A stretch of DNA of 40,999 nucleotides from Myxococcota bacterium. GTDB taxonomy: Bacteria; Myxococcota_A; UBA796; JAJRTE01. The notes beneath the pieces were generated by a model that made no database searches, was not told where the DNA came from, and saw nothing but the letters and a program-made list of their open reading frames with translations. The DNA is taken from the NCBI GenBank assembly GCA_024278455.1, contig JAJRTE010000050.1:1-40999 (forward strand). Reading direction: 5' to 3'. Every line of letters begins with the position of its first letter. Positions within the stretch are counted from its first letter, which is position 1. Below are positions 20,001 through 26,461 of this stretch, one piece after another. The translations under genes were made by a program, and so were the position numbers.

Positions 20001-21518
20001 GTAGCACTGGACCCACATCCGGTCGAGCGGCACTCTCACGGGCACCGAGTAGTCGAAACTGGTCTGCTCTCTTGCGGGGACGCTGATGCTTCTCCATGTG
20101 CTGCTCACCTTGCCAGGTTCGGCAGTCCCGGGCGCACCGTAGACGCCGTAGTGTGTGGCATTGTAGCTCTCGGGGAACGAATACCAGCATTCGACCTCCG
20201 TGTCCTCGTCGCTGTCGTTGGCCACGGTCACCTCGAACTGGGCGTTTTCCCCCTTGAGATAGGTGCTGGCTTCCACCCCCACGCGGAAACTCAGCAGGCT
20301 ATCGACGACCACCCACCTGGGCGGTGAACCCACCGCGAACCACTCGCCCAATGTTTCGGGTACTACAGGGGTTCCGTCTGCATCGTTCAGGTGATAGATC
20401 AGCTTCCAGATCCCTGTCTCCGCCTCGAGGGGAATGGTGACATCCAGGCGAAAGACGGCGGAATCGGTTCCAGAGAAATCCACGTCTTTGCCCCCCGTCT
20501 CCTGGGGATCCCCGGACGGATCGACCACCGCCCACTCGAGCTTGACCGCTTCCGGGGGCGCGGTGGCGGTGAATTCGAGCGTCACCGTATCGCCCGGTTC
20601 CGATTGCAGAAGTGCCGGCCCGGCCTTCATCCAGTTCACCGCGTCGCGCAGCAGCGCCTGCTCGAGAAGCGTGCTCTCGCCGTGCGCATAGGCCCAGTCG
20701 GAATAGCGGGACGTGGCCATCACCCATCCATCGCCGTAGGGGTACAGGACCGATTCGGGCATGCCGTCGTCCGTTCGAGCCAGCAAGATGGTGGCTGTCT
20801 CGGGCCAGTCTGCCAGGTGCCCGTCCACGCTCACATCGCCCCTGGCGTCCGGCATGGCCGAGAGCGACGGATGATAGCTCTCCATGGCCACCGACTCGAG
20901 CGTCAAGTTCGAGGTGTCTTCCCACCCCGCGCCTGCCACATTTCCAGGCAGGGCTGCAAAATCCTCCTCGCGCTGTTGAGCGAGCACGACGATGCGGCCT
21001 CCCCCGGCGACGTAGTCCTCGAGCCTGGCCCGGAACGAGGCGAGATCGGCAAGTCCCAGCAGGCCGGCGGAAGGCACGATCATCACCGGAATCGTGTCCG
21101 CCAGCCCGGTATCGAAGGTCACGGGTACGAACTCGGTCGCGATACCCAGTGCGTGCAGCAGACTCTGGAGTTCAGACGAATACCCGGCCTCGAGGATGCC
21201 CACCAGGTGGTCGCCCTCGAGCAATTCGGGTGAGGCGACGTCAACTGGAACGACAGGTGGCGCTGTCCCCGCTCCGGAGCTGCCGGTAACGCCTGCGCCC
21301 GGAGCGGTGGGCGGACAACCGTCGATGGCCGGGTTCGTGCATGCGCCGTCCGTGCACAGGTCGAAGGTGCAGGAGTCGCCGTCGCTGCAGTCGGCGTCGT
21401 CATTGCACGTATCGGCTTGCGCGTCAGGTGGGGCAGCAAGCTGCCATGCCAGGCTGGCGAGCACCAAAAGGGGGGAGACGATCGAAACCAGGGTCCTGCG
21501 GGTCGGTGCCGGAAACAT
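11007..21518 (-). CDS. Giant exported multidomain surface protein (propeller, CARDB-like, beta-helix, MopE motifs), fused in frame to the start of an RHS lipoprotein
   Basis: As read, this is 3503 residues. The ATG at 21518 is chosen because AGAGGTGG lies just upstream and a signal peptide follows at once (TRRTLVSIVSPLLVLASLAW, cleavage near AQA); an ATG at 21533 is the alternative. Order by position: Cys-rich CNDDADCSDGDSC motif (about 21350-21412); a Rossmann-like module with GGRIVVLAQQ (about 20900-21240); many CARDB/Ig-like beta modules; a two-component-regulator-type beta-propeller (about 18550-16330); a Gly-Ser/Glu-Trp repeat (about 16580-16850); more CARDB-like modules; a right-handed beta-helix (about 13820-13080); two MopE-type DADGDGYGD/DNDCDG motifs (12815-12490); a Thr-Pro linker; and a Cys-TM-RRRK anchor (12140-12042). 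The last 326 codons (from 11984) look like a second gene. Function unknown; an adhesin or surface-scaffold role is inference. Confidence 0.8.
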   Translation of the reverse strand: MFPAPTRRTLVSIVSPLLVLASLAWQLAAPPDAQADTCNDDADCSDGDSCTFDLCTDGACTNPAIDGCPPTAPGAGVTGSSGAGTAPPVVPVDVASPELLEGDHLVGILEAGYSSELQSLLHALGIATEFVPVTFDTGLADTIPVMIVPSAGLLGLADLASFRARLEDYVAGGGRIVVLAQQREEDFAALPGNVAGAGWEDTSNLTLESVAMESYHPSLSAMPDARGDVSVDGHLADWPETATILLARTDDGMPESVLYPYGDGWVMATSRYSDWAYAHGESTLLEQALLRDAVNWMKAGPALLQSEPGDTVTLEFTATAPPEAVKLEWAVVDPSGDPQETGGKDVDFSGTDSAVFRLDVTIPLEAETGIWKLIYHLNDADGTPVVPETLGEWFAVGSPPRWVVVDSLLSFRVGVEASTYLKGENAQFEVTVANDSDEDTEVECWYSFPESYNATHYGVYGAPGTAEPGKVSSTWRSISVPAREQTSFDYSVPVRVPLDRMWVQCYDTGDTYLGRESVAFEGITPEIDLEAAMDRDDRTYFDGLPVKVDVTVTNRTAVVMTPEVRVDIYAPDRSFLGTLRQSVTLDAGEQVMLLPKPTYLLTANSPLGWYSCRVYTYLGDQQLASRSLSFMVIGPRVDVAAAFTSTGYLTGTATVTLDNRGPAFDLGVLTAVLTTPDGKQAVAQSLVSMTELWETSDVPLDIVVPELAAGTYRLDASVSIDGQMFNTEATILASSYGLMPVVRAASYTINDDVALDVSAHNYGMFHLDGSYRVSIPDFDALEEAPIALAPGESLEASASFPIPDTLVGGQYWGEVQLLNAEGAQIATSNFQVVVPAYELTADLPATTFQPADTVETTISNAGGTIAHVDCSSTLVSDDGVSRATGQNALDIYPGGTGTTSVEVPDQLVNGVYELQVRCTDRETGSKVLDRARSFSVTGSIAAAMDIVTDKTYYKWDELLTATTTITNEGVAVNDANLHLDVYRVTDGWTVRTWPRSQIGPLVKDIALGTDGSLWMVPATGITRYQPETGKWDQFTERDGLMGTTYNAVAVDMGGGVYVGGPTGVEYRSPDGQWSSVWVAWSDWDEVLAVGVDAYGGLWFSTRYDLFGTFVILDKVPAGARAQGPFARGRTPAAGNQRTLGEDALRFESAGFGASSMDFDLDGNCWFGTEFGAASYSLMDGFWNYYYESPVPPFPEDVAIDADGSVWFTSDYGTIRKCPGGDWIPSKPAPPGGQTMGIGDGDCDSGEPWIFYSSETGLINDEVHSLMVDGNGDRYFGTSGGISRYSADGAWFSYTTENGLASNDVISMSPGGEGNLWFGTRDGGLSEFQFEAGTFQNYLLGSDGPADSDILDVYVAPNGDKWFGTAYGVSRYSADESAWKSWTMADGLPWNEITAVAVGMDGKIWIGNDAGLAVIDPDGGAVNLVEWEDIGSYYTSTNDIAVDASGNTWIATDMGIGVLRADCTWDEDLYNTFYDEEFTAIAFDGEGNTWLREGWVIDRVSPSGEVDWFTLPWDYNSWWGDLAVDGEGMVWVTSDVWVLRLDPSTSAWRVYTPWNLCQCTSDGSGSGSGSGSGGLLCGDATTPPPEGSGGWGSGSGWWGVKPAVDDDPAPIGSGSGSGEWGSGSGEWGSGSGSGEWGSGSGSGSGYNECMEWVDDAFQGIAVDAMGRVWAGSANFGLWLLDVESETWQNFTVDEDGIGSDHVTPVEAEGGSAVWLGTTGGVSEVSWGDGGGVKVDERDIPIPTLETSGLVDETVLGPYTDAGRYYIQGTLTSSRDQVITDDAYRTFYIMRQGQLVGLDLAVDRAGYRPGEEVTISGSVANVSEYPLRGVSVTLSRDGTALLGDAVDLDPGDRHDFSATTTADAPFSLTLKADTEVLSRDVPVSSADDDLLSTLVVPEVVGRDPFLVDITLENTGLRDIDLTAAIEDSPDGAVQITLAPGQTSTVQLEAFVTGDAHVAVVLGGDVDRTIGADVRFGEDARIDVVVDEFYRAGQVAIPFQVVGLGELGAYLDVAFTLTGLDPDTGLPDPDLFEDASIGTYWIEPGDVLDGLLGYELSPGRYSLDYQCLYDSGSLTFAVLPALDLTLVAEAGSFDSSQQAIPVTVTAVNNGYDDFDGALDLEASFFGTERALEVPGQGGETVVTVSVDTTGAAAGDHTLTVRAHRNGEVAAVADTLLHVPAPNFILTDRPADNQMFVPGDAQTLAFTISNLGPMSGTATLRVKAIGTLDDTQTVFLELGDEATLSFLIDVPADQPAGTYALEYTLGDSRGQIPFQVAGLSIDVAASLDKPVYAPGDPVTATLTVTNTGDVALALAARATLNGEDDQRATFDLEKGATHDQDFTFSEVGEATEWLAYAISLQGGRTLVDSGLYVPVQVGNLVLYTDATVYDPGGKVTVTVEAGPSGPLSVHAPGYQNDFDLTGEQIRFSFNLPGDIVAGTYGIDYLFDGKNGQYPFDVRGHRLTVEDLWFDQDIYEPEDVVGVGFELDSALDTSVRLVIWIEDPPGDFWTALQRGDDLAAGWQTLMLSIPLSTPTTGAHLLRYAFYLASTGETLATGSAWFDVSDGILYVDAAATGMPEDGSRDRPFTDPGTAALIARDGDTILLAGGDYPGSMDIDRDVTVRGGFDPETWEQTGGALPAVLKPEAGDPAIHVRDRAYVTLEDLQIEGGGEGLLVEDADADAARLVVTGTDGPAVRCTGDSALLLSSSVIRGNGSGVRVEDGCDAVIAENTIIDQGGAGISLSKVRAIISANIVVNNDRGIEADPDTAAEVTWNDVWSNPDGNYDGLPDPTGEDGNVSRDPRLYEPDDPHLAYDSPLIDSGPSEPATDQDMDREPRPYVPGAPGDIGADEYVDSDADGMPDYWERLFFASIEPDGTGDPDGDSIPDLREYYSHLNPLVPDPPQDADGDGYDLGADCNDNDPNIHPDALEQCNGTDDDCDGQVDEPEDLDPASYPTWYADADGDGYGDPASPLTACGAPEGYVANAGDCDDTDPAINPGAAERVDGVDNDCDGVIDPWLEATSTPAPTPESMTGTPWVEPTGTPWSGLTPTPGPYATPTPAGGTPATWTPVSETPWTPETVATGTPFPWATATPSPEETEAPATATPGDVSGDDDATCVRPTYPPEGDTNGRCGCYTGEAPPNRNVTPWALLASAFGWALWRRRKGRKPAGGDETDQTAGGGGQMTRRGSSYNTGNRGRSHRSRALLLGIIPWLFVGCDGRLFVGEETPTPTPTCIPPSAEATPTPAGTMAPSPTLVPETTPTLEPPPTPTPPRVTTPTPEPPATPTPVPTLTPAPVATPPPLFTPTPLVTPTPAPCSNGVLDEGEEGIDCGGVCEEACPPPDPAERAPDPVAGEIPSFAGGYAFLYAGDEPVQTGVDPDAMEPSRLAVIIGLVTDRDDSPLPNVTITIDGHEEFGETRTREDGRFDIAVNGGGLLTVRYRKAGYLDAQRTVDVPWNDTVEAPGVVLVALDPEVTTITLQADDMQVARGSTVVDDDGPRRATLLFPPGI
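11883..11996 (-). other. Internal translation start and lipoprotein signal of the RHS protein
   Basis: GGAGG at 11996-11992 stands seven bases before an ATG at 11984. The next residues are a basic N-region (MTRRGSS...SHRSR), a hydrophobic core (ALLLGIIPWLFVG) and a lipobox-type Cys at codon 34 (TGT at 11885-11883), followed by Thr-Pro repeats. This is a complete lipoprotein start embedded in the middle of the upstream ORF. ATG overlaps a TGA in the +1 frame (ATGA), the usual geometry of coupled genes. From here to 5739 is 2082 codons, interrupted only by the TAG at 11009-11007. Confidence 0.7.
12042..12140 (-). other. MYXO-CTERM-like C-terminal anchor inside the giant ORF
   Basis: A Cys-Gly-Cys (12132-12140) is followed by a short linker, a hydrophobic helix (PWALLASAFGWALW) and the basic cluster RRRKGRK (from 12053 down). 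This is the layout of C-terminal sorting signals such as MYXO-CTERM, which normally lie within the last few residues of a surface protein. Here about 340 further codons follow in the same frame, which argues that the gene originally ended just after this point. Confidence 0.65.
16583..16690 (-). repeat. In-gene tandem repeat encoding Gly-Ser/Glu-Trp runs
   Basis: Several near-identical units containing GATCCCGACCCGGAGCCC on the plus strand are arranged head to tail, encoding GSGSGEWGSGSGEWGSGSG on the minus strand. A shorter related Gly-Ser tract lies at about 16800-16850. It joins the propeller region to the next propeller blade of the giant protein and is likely a flexible linker prone to length change by slippage. 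Confidence 0.8.
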
Positions 21519-21686
21519 GTACCACCTCTTCATCAGCGAGGAGTCCCTGCCCGCACGGGCCGTGCCGGTGTGGCCACGGGCAGGGAGCAACAGGAATCAC
21601 CACAACTGTCCAGCAGTGCGAATCACGTCCGCCGGGTCATCACGGGCTGCGGTACAGTACGGCCGCGCACCCGGATTGCCGGGGCT

Positions 21687-21692
21687 ATTATA
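21687..21692 (-). promoter_or_regulatory. Candidate -10 element for the giant surface-protein gene
   Basis: A perfect TATAAT read on the minus strand. The -35 position (TGCGGG at 17 bases) is poor, so it would need an activator or another sigma factor. TATAAT is rare by chance in DNA of this GC content, and it lies in the right place and direction. Confidence 0.35.
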
Positions 21693-21875
21693 ACGGATCA
21701 AGGCGATATCCCGCACTTCCGATTGTTCGGCGTGGACAGAGGAAGTACACAAAACAGGACAGCCACGGGACCACGACGACCGGGGCTGGACGTGCACAGC
21801 CGGGGTGCCAGGGTGGGGAACTCCGCTGGAGACCAGTCTTCTTCGCACGACTCCGGGTGACTTCCATCTCGAGGG

Positions 21876-21905
21876 TTGACACGACATCTGAAGTGGGGCT
21901 AGAAA
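21876..21905 (+). promoter_or_regulatory. sigma70-like promoter of the pseudokinase gene
   Basis: A perfect TTGACA (21876-21881), an 18-base spacer and TAGAAA (21900-21905, four of six) predict a start near 21912. This gives a leader of about 45 bases before the ATG at 21957 and argues against a GTG start at 21915. Confidence 0.5.
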
Positions 21906-21956
21906 AAAGCGTCGGTGCTGCAACACACTCTCGCACTGAACTGGAGCCTCCCGCCG

Positions 21957-23927
21957 ATGGCACACCCTACCATGATGAAATTCGGCCCTTTCGTACTGCG
22001 GAAGAGCCTTCGGCGTAGCCGCATCTTCGACCTGTGGCGAGGTGAGAGGCGCGAGGTAGACGCGCCGTCATCCTGTTTCGTCCGCCGGTTGCTCCCTCCC
22101 TACTCGATGGCGCAGGACACCGTGAGCGGATTCCAGGCCAGGGTGGACCTGATAAAAGGCATGGCGCTCCCGCATGTTGTGCGCTACCTCGATCAAGGCA
22201 CTGCCGAAGAGATCCCCTACGTGGAAATGGAAGCCGTGGCCGGGTGGTCATTCCAGGAACTCATCGGCCATCACGAAGGTCTCGGTCAGCCGATCCCGGT
22301 GGAGTTGGCGGTGCAACTGCTCCTGCCCGTGGTCGAAACGCTCCAGGCGGCCCACGGGCAGCCCTCGCCGATAGTCCATGGTGCACTTCGCCCCGCGGCC
22401 CTGTGGCTGTCGACGGCGGGAGAGGTGGTCGTCGGAGACTTCGAAATCGGGCATTTCGCGGAGATGGAACTCACCTCGTTGGAGGGCCAAGAGGAGCGGG
22501 CGTGGCGGTTTGCGGCGCCGGAACGTGAGTCGGACTGGCGGTCCCCCTCCCCGGCGGTCGACGTGTTTTCGTGTGGGGCGATTCTCCTCGAGCTGTTCGT
22601 TCAGGGCAGGATGTCCCTGGTCGAGAAGCGCCTCGACCCGGACAGGCAGGTGGCCTTGCTGCGGGGCGCGGGGATCAGGAAAGAACTCCTGGAAGTGGTC
22701 GAAGGAACGCTGTCGGACCGCCCGGAGGACCGCCCGAGCCTGGCTGTGCTCGCCCGGGCACTCCAGGAAACCGCGTTCGAAGCCCGCGACGAAGCAGCGC
22801 TGGCGGTCTACATCGCTCGAGACGCGCCACCGCTGGAAATCCTGGATCCCCTCGAGAAACCTCCCATGGTGGACGAGGGGGATCTTGTGCGCAAGATCGC
22901 GCGGAAGAAAGCAGAAGACGAGCGGGCGCGCCGGATCGCGAGCGGAGAAGGCGGGGTTGGGGCAGCGGACCCGTCGAGCACAGCTCGAGACCTGCCCGGG
23001 CCTCGAGCCTTTCTCCATTCCGTCCTCTTGCTCCTCCTGCTGGTGGGTGGTGCAGCCGTGTTGTGGCGTGACACGATTGCCGGGTGGATTTCCGGCCCTG
23101 AAACCGCCCTCGCCCTGGTCATGGTGGACACCGTACCGGAGGGTGCCACGGTGTTCCTGGCCGGTGGGAAGGAACTGGGCAAGACACCCTTGAAACAGCC
23201 ACTGCCCGTGCCACCGGATGGGAAGATAGGCGTCACGGTACGCATGGCGGACTGGAAGACAGTGGGCCCCACCTTCAAGCCAGTGAAGGCCAACTCGGAA
23301 GTGGCCTTCTCGTTCGTGCTCGAGCCGCTGGAGCACGGCCCGGCCAGCGCCACGATAACCACGTCCCCGCCGGGCGCGCGGATTGCCGTGGACGGGACCT
23401 ACCGGGGCATCGCGCCTTTGACCGTTGCCGGCTTGCACTCGGCGAACGAACACACCGTCGAGGCCACGCTCAAGGGATACGGGAAGGAGACCAGGACGTT
23501 CCGGGTAGAGCCCGAAAGACCCAACGAGATCCAGATCGCTCTGGCGAAACGCCCGCGCTCTGTTCGGCGCTCGACGCCTGGCGGCGTGTCGGCCGGCCCG
23601 GACGCAGGGCGCGTGTCCCCGGGCGGCCCGGTGCCTGACAGCGTGCCCGGGTCCCGAACGGCGCCGGTAAAAGGACCTCACGGGTACTTGATTGTCGACG
23701 CCATTCCCTGGGCCCGCGTCTTCGTGGATGGGAAGGATCGAGGCAGGACCGACTCGAGGCGCAAGATCAAGGTGGCTGCTGGAAAACACCTGCTGACACT
23801 GGAGCGCGGGGACCGTGACGAACTGATCTCGCGGGAGATCATGGTCCGGGACGGTGCCATCAAGGTGCTCCAGTACGACTTCGTCAACGGCGGATGGCGA
23901 CTCCCGGCGTATCGGCCTTTCGACTGA
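21957..23927 (+). CDS. Membrane pseudokinase with C-terminal PEGA domains
   Basis: The protein has 656 residues from the ATG at 21957 (GGAG ten bases upstream). Residues about 8-280 follow the bacterial Ser/Thr kinase fold: HGALRPAAL (141-149) stands where HRDLKPxN is expected, GDFEIG (160-165) replaces DFG, and APE (187-189) and DVFSCG (202-207) are kept. The catalytic Asp and the metal-binding Asn of the catalytic loop are both Ala, and no glycine-rich loop is visible, so phosphotransfer is unlikely. A basic/acidic juxtamembrane stretch and one membrane helix (351-370, HSVLLLLLLVGGAAVLW) follow, then three PEGA-type beta domains (about 386-460, 462-515, 575-640; motifs SPPGARIAVDGTYRG and IPWARVFVDGKDRG). 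It probably senses envelope or surface state and passes it to cytosolic partners by binding. It is divergent from the giant surface gene, so joint regulation is possible. Confidence 0.8.
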   Translation: MAHPTMMKFGPFVLRKSLRRSRIFDLWRGERREVDAPSSCFVRRLLPPYSMAQDTVSGFQARVDLIKGMALPHVVRYLDQGTAEEIPYVEMEAVAGWSFQELIGHHEGLGQPIPVELAVQLLLPVVETLQAAHGQPSPIVHGALRPAALWLSTAGEVVVGDFEIGHFAEMELTSLEGQEERAWRFAAPERESDWRSPSPAVDVFSCGAILLELFVQGRMSLVEKRLDPDRQVALLRGAGIRKELLEVVEGTLSDRPEDRPSLAVLARALQETAFEARDEAALAVYIARDAPPLEILDPLEKPPMVDEGDLVRKIARKKAEDERARRIASGEGGVGAADPSSTARDLPGPRAFLHSVLLLLLLVGGAAVLWRDTIAGWISGPETALALVMVDTVPEGATVFLAGGKELGKTPLKQPLPVPPDGKIGVTVRMADWKTVGPTFKPVKANSEVAFSFVLEPLEHGPASATITTSPPGARIAVDGTYRGIAPLTVAGLHSANEHTVEATLKGYGKETRTFRVEPERPNEIQIALAKRPRSVRRSTPGGVSAGPDAGRVSPGGPVPDSVPGSRTAPVKGPHGYLIVDAIPWARVFVDGKDRGRTDSRRKIKVAAGKHLLTLERGDRDELISREIMVRDGAIKVLQYDFVNGGWRLPAYRPFD

Positions 23928-24073
23928 TCCCAGGAGAGCAGGGTGCGCTTCGTCCGTGGCCGGATGCGCCGCCTGCCGAACGACGGATTCGTTTTCGGCA
24001 GGACGCCGGCAACATCGCGGAAGTGTCGATCGACCGATGTGCGGACCGTTTCGACGCCGGGCTCGCCGTGGGC

Positions 24074-26458
24074 TCACGCCTTGCGCGCCGACAGGTACGC
24101 ACGAATGCCTCGCAGGATACTACGTCCATCCAGCCCGGCTTCCTGCATCACCTTGTGCGCCTTGCCCGAAGACAAGAAGCGTCCCCCCTTGAACGGATAG
24201 AGGCTGAACCGGCGCCCGGCTCGAGACGTGACCCAGCGATAGAGCACCGGCAGGGTGAAGCCGGTGATACCCATGGCCTCGAGCGCCTGGTCCTCCGGGA
24301 AGATCCGCGCTTGCTCCGCCTCCGGCAACCCGTCGAACAACTCGGCCGACGCGATGTAGAAGACATCCAGCTCGACCCCGTCCTCACGGAGCCGAGGCAG
24401 CACATCGCGCACGAACGCAAGGGTCACTTCCGACCCCTGCAGCACGACCGTGCCGTCCCGGCGCCGCGCGGGATCGGCGGAAACCAGGCGGTATACCCCA
24501 TCCACTGCCGCTTCGGGAGGGGCCAGCCCCTGGGCCGACCGGTCAGGCACCGTCTCTCCGGGCCGGGTCACGAACGGGGCGATCACCGCCGGACGGCGCG
24601 CCAGCGCGGCAACCAGCAGCGGCCACACCTCGAGCGGCTCCCAGGGCACCAGGGTGATGCACGTGCCTCGAGGAAAGTTCTCTTGGAGGAGTTGCAAAGG
24701 CTGGGGATCGGCATGGGTCGGACCATCCTCGCCGGTCTTGATGCCCGCGTGGCCGTTCACCATGATGTACGGGCAGAACGGGCGACCGGTGGCCTCTTCC
24801 AGGCCCTGCTGCCCAATGGCGTGCACGCGCGCGGCGATGTGTTGGAGCGCGGCGATGAAGGCGCCGTAGCTCGAGCTGACGCCGATGTGGTGGCCCGCCG
24901 CGGATACCCCGGTCATGAAACCGCCCATGGCGTCCTCGCAAATGCCGCCGATGGCAACGAGCCTCGAGCCCGGGTTTCTCACCGGGTGGTAGAATCCCCC
25001 CGGGAAACCCCGGTTCATCCTCGAGAGACTGGTCGATCCCAGGAGATCCGCGGATGCGCCGAGCAGCGCCCCACACGAGATGCGGTTCAACTCCGCCAAC
25101 GCGTTGCCAAGGGCTTCGCGAAGGGTCAGCGACGTGCCGGGACCATACCGCAACGGGGCAGGGGGAGACGCAGGATCGCGTTCCCGGCTCGAGGTGAGGG
25201 CTGGGAGGTCGGGCCCCCCCCGGCGCGGTCGCCTGTTCGCCGCCTTGAGCCGCCGGGCCGCCGCTGCCAGCCGGTCCCCGGCGTAGGCCACGAGATCTCC
25301 ATCCGCCTCGAGTGCCCGGCGGATGGCCGACAGCGTGTCCCAGTAGACCTGTTCCCCTCTCACGTCGTCCAGGCCCGGTTCCGGCCGGGGCAGAGTGACC
25401 CCGAAACGGGCCTCGAAAGGCTCGAGAACGTGCGCAGCATATTCCGGCGACTCGAGCGCGTGACCGGAGCCGTGGCTCCGCCGGCCCTCGAGTCCGTACT
25501 CGCACCCCTTGATGGTCCGGTAGACCACCATCGTCGGCTGCCCGGAGGTCTGCTCGAGCGCCAGGACCTGGGCGGCCAGGATGTCCCCCTGGTCCAGTCC
25601 CCGCTCGACACGAATGACGTTCCAGTCGTGCAGGACGCCGAGTTCCACCGGGTCCCACTGGACGTAGTCGCCCGGCTCTTCGCCCTCCCGGCACACCCGA
25701 TCACTGTCGATCGACGACTGGTTCCAGTCCACGTGGAGCACCAGGTTGGAAATGCCGATGGTAGCTGCCGCGGCGAGCGCTTCGTGGACCCGCCCGGGGG
25801 TGAGCCCCCCTTCGCCCTCGAGCACGTGGACGCGGGGAGCGTTCTCGAGACCGTAGTAGTCCAGGAGCCCGAGAGCGTAACCGAAGCTCGAGCCGATCCC
25901 CACGCCGGAAGGACCGGTGGCCACCGGAACGAACGGGATGAACGGGGTAGGGTGGCCGTCGAGCGGCTTAGCCGAAAAGGCCCGGAACAACGGCGTGTCC
26001 TGGGTCCGGTTGCGCCGGAAACCCAGGAGGTCCTCCCACCGGAGCCTGCGCGCGCGAGGAAGCTCGACCCCCGTGGCGATCCGTTGGAGTTCGTCGCGGA
26101 GCGCCCAGGCGGCATACAAGCCCAGCGCCTTGTGGCCGGCAGCGAAGATCAGCCTGTCCGCATCATCGGCGTCGGGCCGCTCGAGGTCGCAGGCCAAGGA
26201 CTCGAACAGCAGCCCCAGCACGATACGCCCGGCCGACAAGCTCCCTCCCGGATGGCCCGAACTCGGCACGAAAGCATACATCACCCCACACAAGGTGCGA
26301 TAGAACACCCAGAGATCGTCCAGCGCGGCGATCGCCCGCGCATCCGGCGTGTACCCGGTCTCCTCCAGCACGCGGCGAAGGTCGAAACTCGCCCCCCGCC
26401 GCTGCTCGAGACGCACGTGCAGCCGATGGGTAACGGTCTTTCCAGAAAGCAATGGCAT
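24074..26458 (-). CDS. Transketolase-family, thiamine-diphosphate-dependent enzyme
   Basis: The protein has 794 residues, longer than the usual 620-680 of transketolase. The N-terminal part has SGHPGGSLSAGRI and FAAGHKALGLYAAWAL (substrate and cofactor loops) and the thiamine diphosphate/Mg motif as GEGGLTPGRVHEA...VDWNQSSID, with Glu in place of the usual GDG Asp. The middle (pyrimidine) domain has ICEDAMGGFMTGVSAAG and GEDGPTHADPQPLQLL, which contains the conserved His of transketolases. A C-terminal domain of about 140 residues completes the fold. An extra stretch near residues 400-450 accounts for some of the length. The start is three bases after the serC stop, so it is the last gene of the serine cluster. 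Sugar substrates are not evident, and it is divergent enough that a non-canonical reaction is possible. Confidence 0.82.
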   Translation of the reverse strand: MPLLSGKTVTHRLHVRLEQRRGASFDLRRVLEETGYTPDARAIAALDDLWVFYRTLCGVMYAFVPSSGHPGGSLSAGRIVLGLLFESLACDLERPDADDADRLIFAAGHKALGLYAAWALRDELQRIATGVELPRARRLRWEDLLGFRRNRTQDTPLFRAFSAKPLDGHPTPFIPFVPVATGPSGVGIGSSFGYALGLLDYYGLENAPRVHVLEGEGGLTPGRVHEALAAAATIGISNLVLHVDWNQSSIDSDRVCREGEEPGDYVQWDPVELGVLHDWNVIRVERGLDQGDILAAQVLALEQTSGQPTMVVYRTIKGCEYGLEGRRSHGSGHALESPEYAAHVLEPFEARFGVTLPRPEPGLDDVRGEQVYWDTLSAIRRALEADGDLVAYAGDRLAAAARRLKAANRRPRRGGPDLPALTSSRERDPASPPAPLRYGPGTSLTLREALGNALAELNRISCGALLGASADLLGSTSLSRMNRGFPGGFYHPVRNPGSRLVAIGGICEDAMGGFMTGVSAAGHHIGVSSSYGAFIAALQHIAARVHAIGQQGLEEATGRPFCPYIMVNGHAGIKTGEDGPTHADPQPLQLLQENFPRGTCITLVPWEPLEVWPLLVAALARRPAVIAPFVTRPGETVPDRSAQGLAPPEAAVDGVYRLVSADPARRRDGTVVLQGSEVTLAFVRDVLPRLREDGVELDVFYIASAELFDGLPEAEQARIFPEDQALEAMGITGFTLPVLYRWVTSRAGRRFSLYPFKGGRFLSSGKAHKVMQEAGLDGRSILRGIRAYLSARKA

Positions 26459-26461
26459 GGA

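Larger units (their letters stand above)
21519..21956. other. Divergent intergenic region between the giant gene and the pseudokinase gene
   Basis: These 438 bases carry regulatory signals for both sides and no convincing gene. A perfect TATAAT on the minus strand (21692-21687) may serve the giant gene, with a leader of about 160 bases. A TTGACA/TAGAAA pair (21876-21905) faces the pseudokinase gene. The frame upstream of the giant gene remains open to 21590 but shows no signal peptide or ribosome-binding site that would favour an earlier start. Confidence 0.5.

Noticed and set aside
21519..21590. Upstream N-terminal extension of the giant protein
   Set aside because: It lacks a ribosome-binding site and would bury the signal peptide that begins at the ATG at 21518 or 21533.
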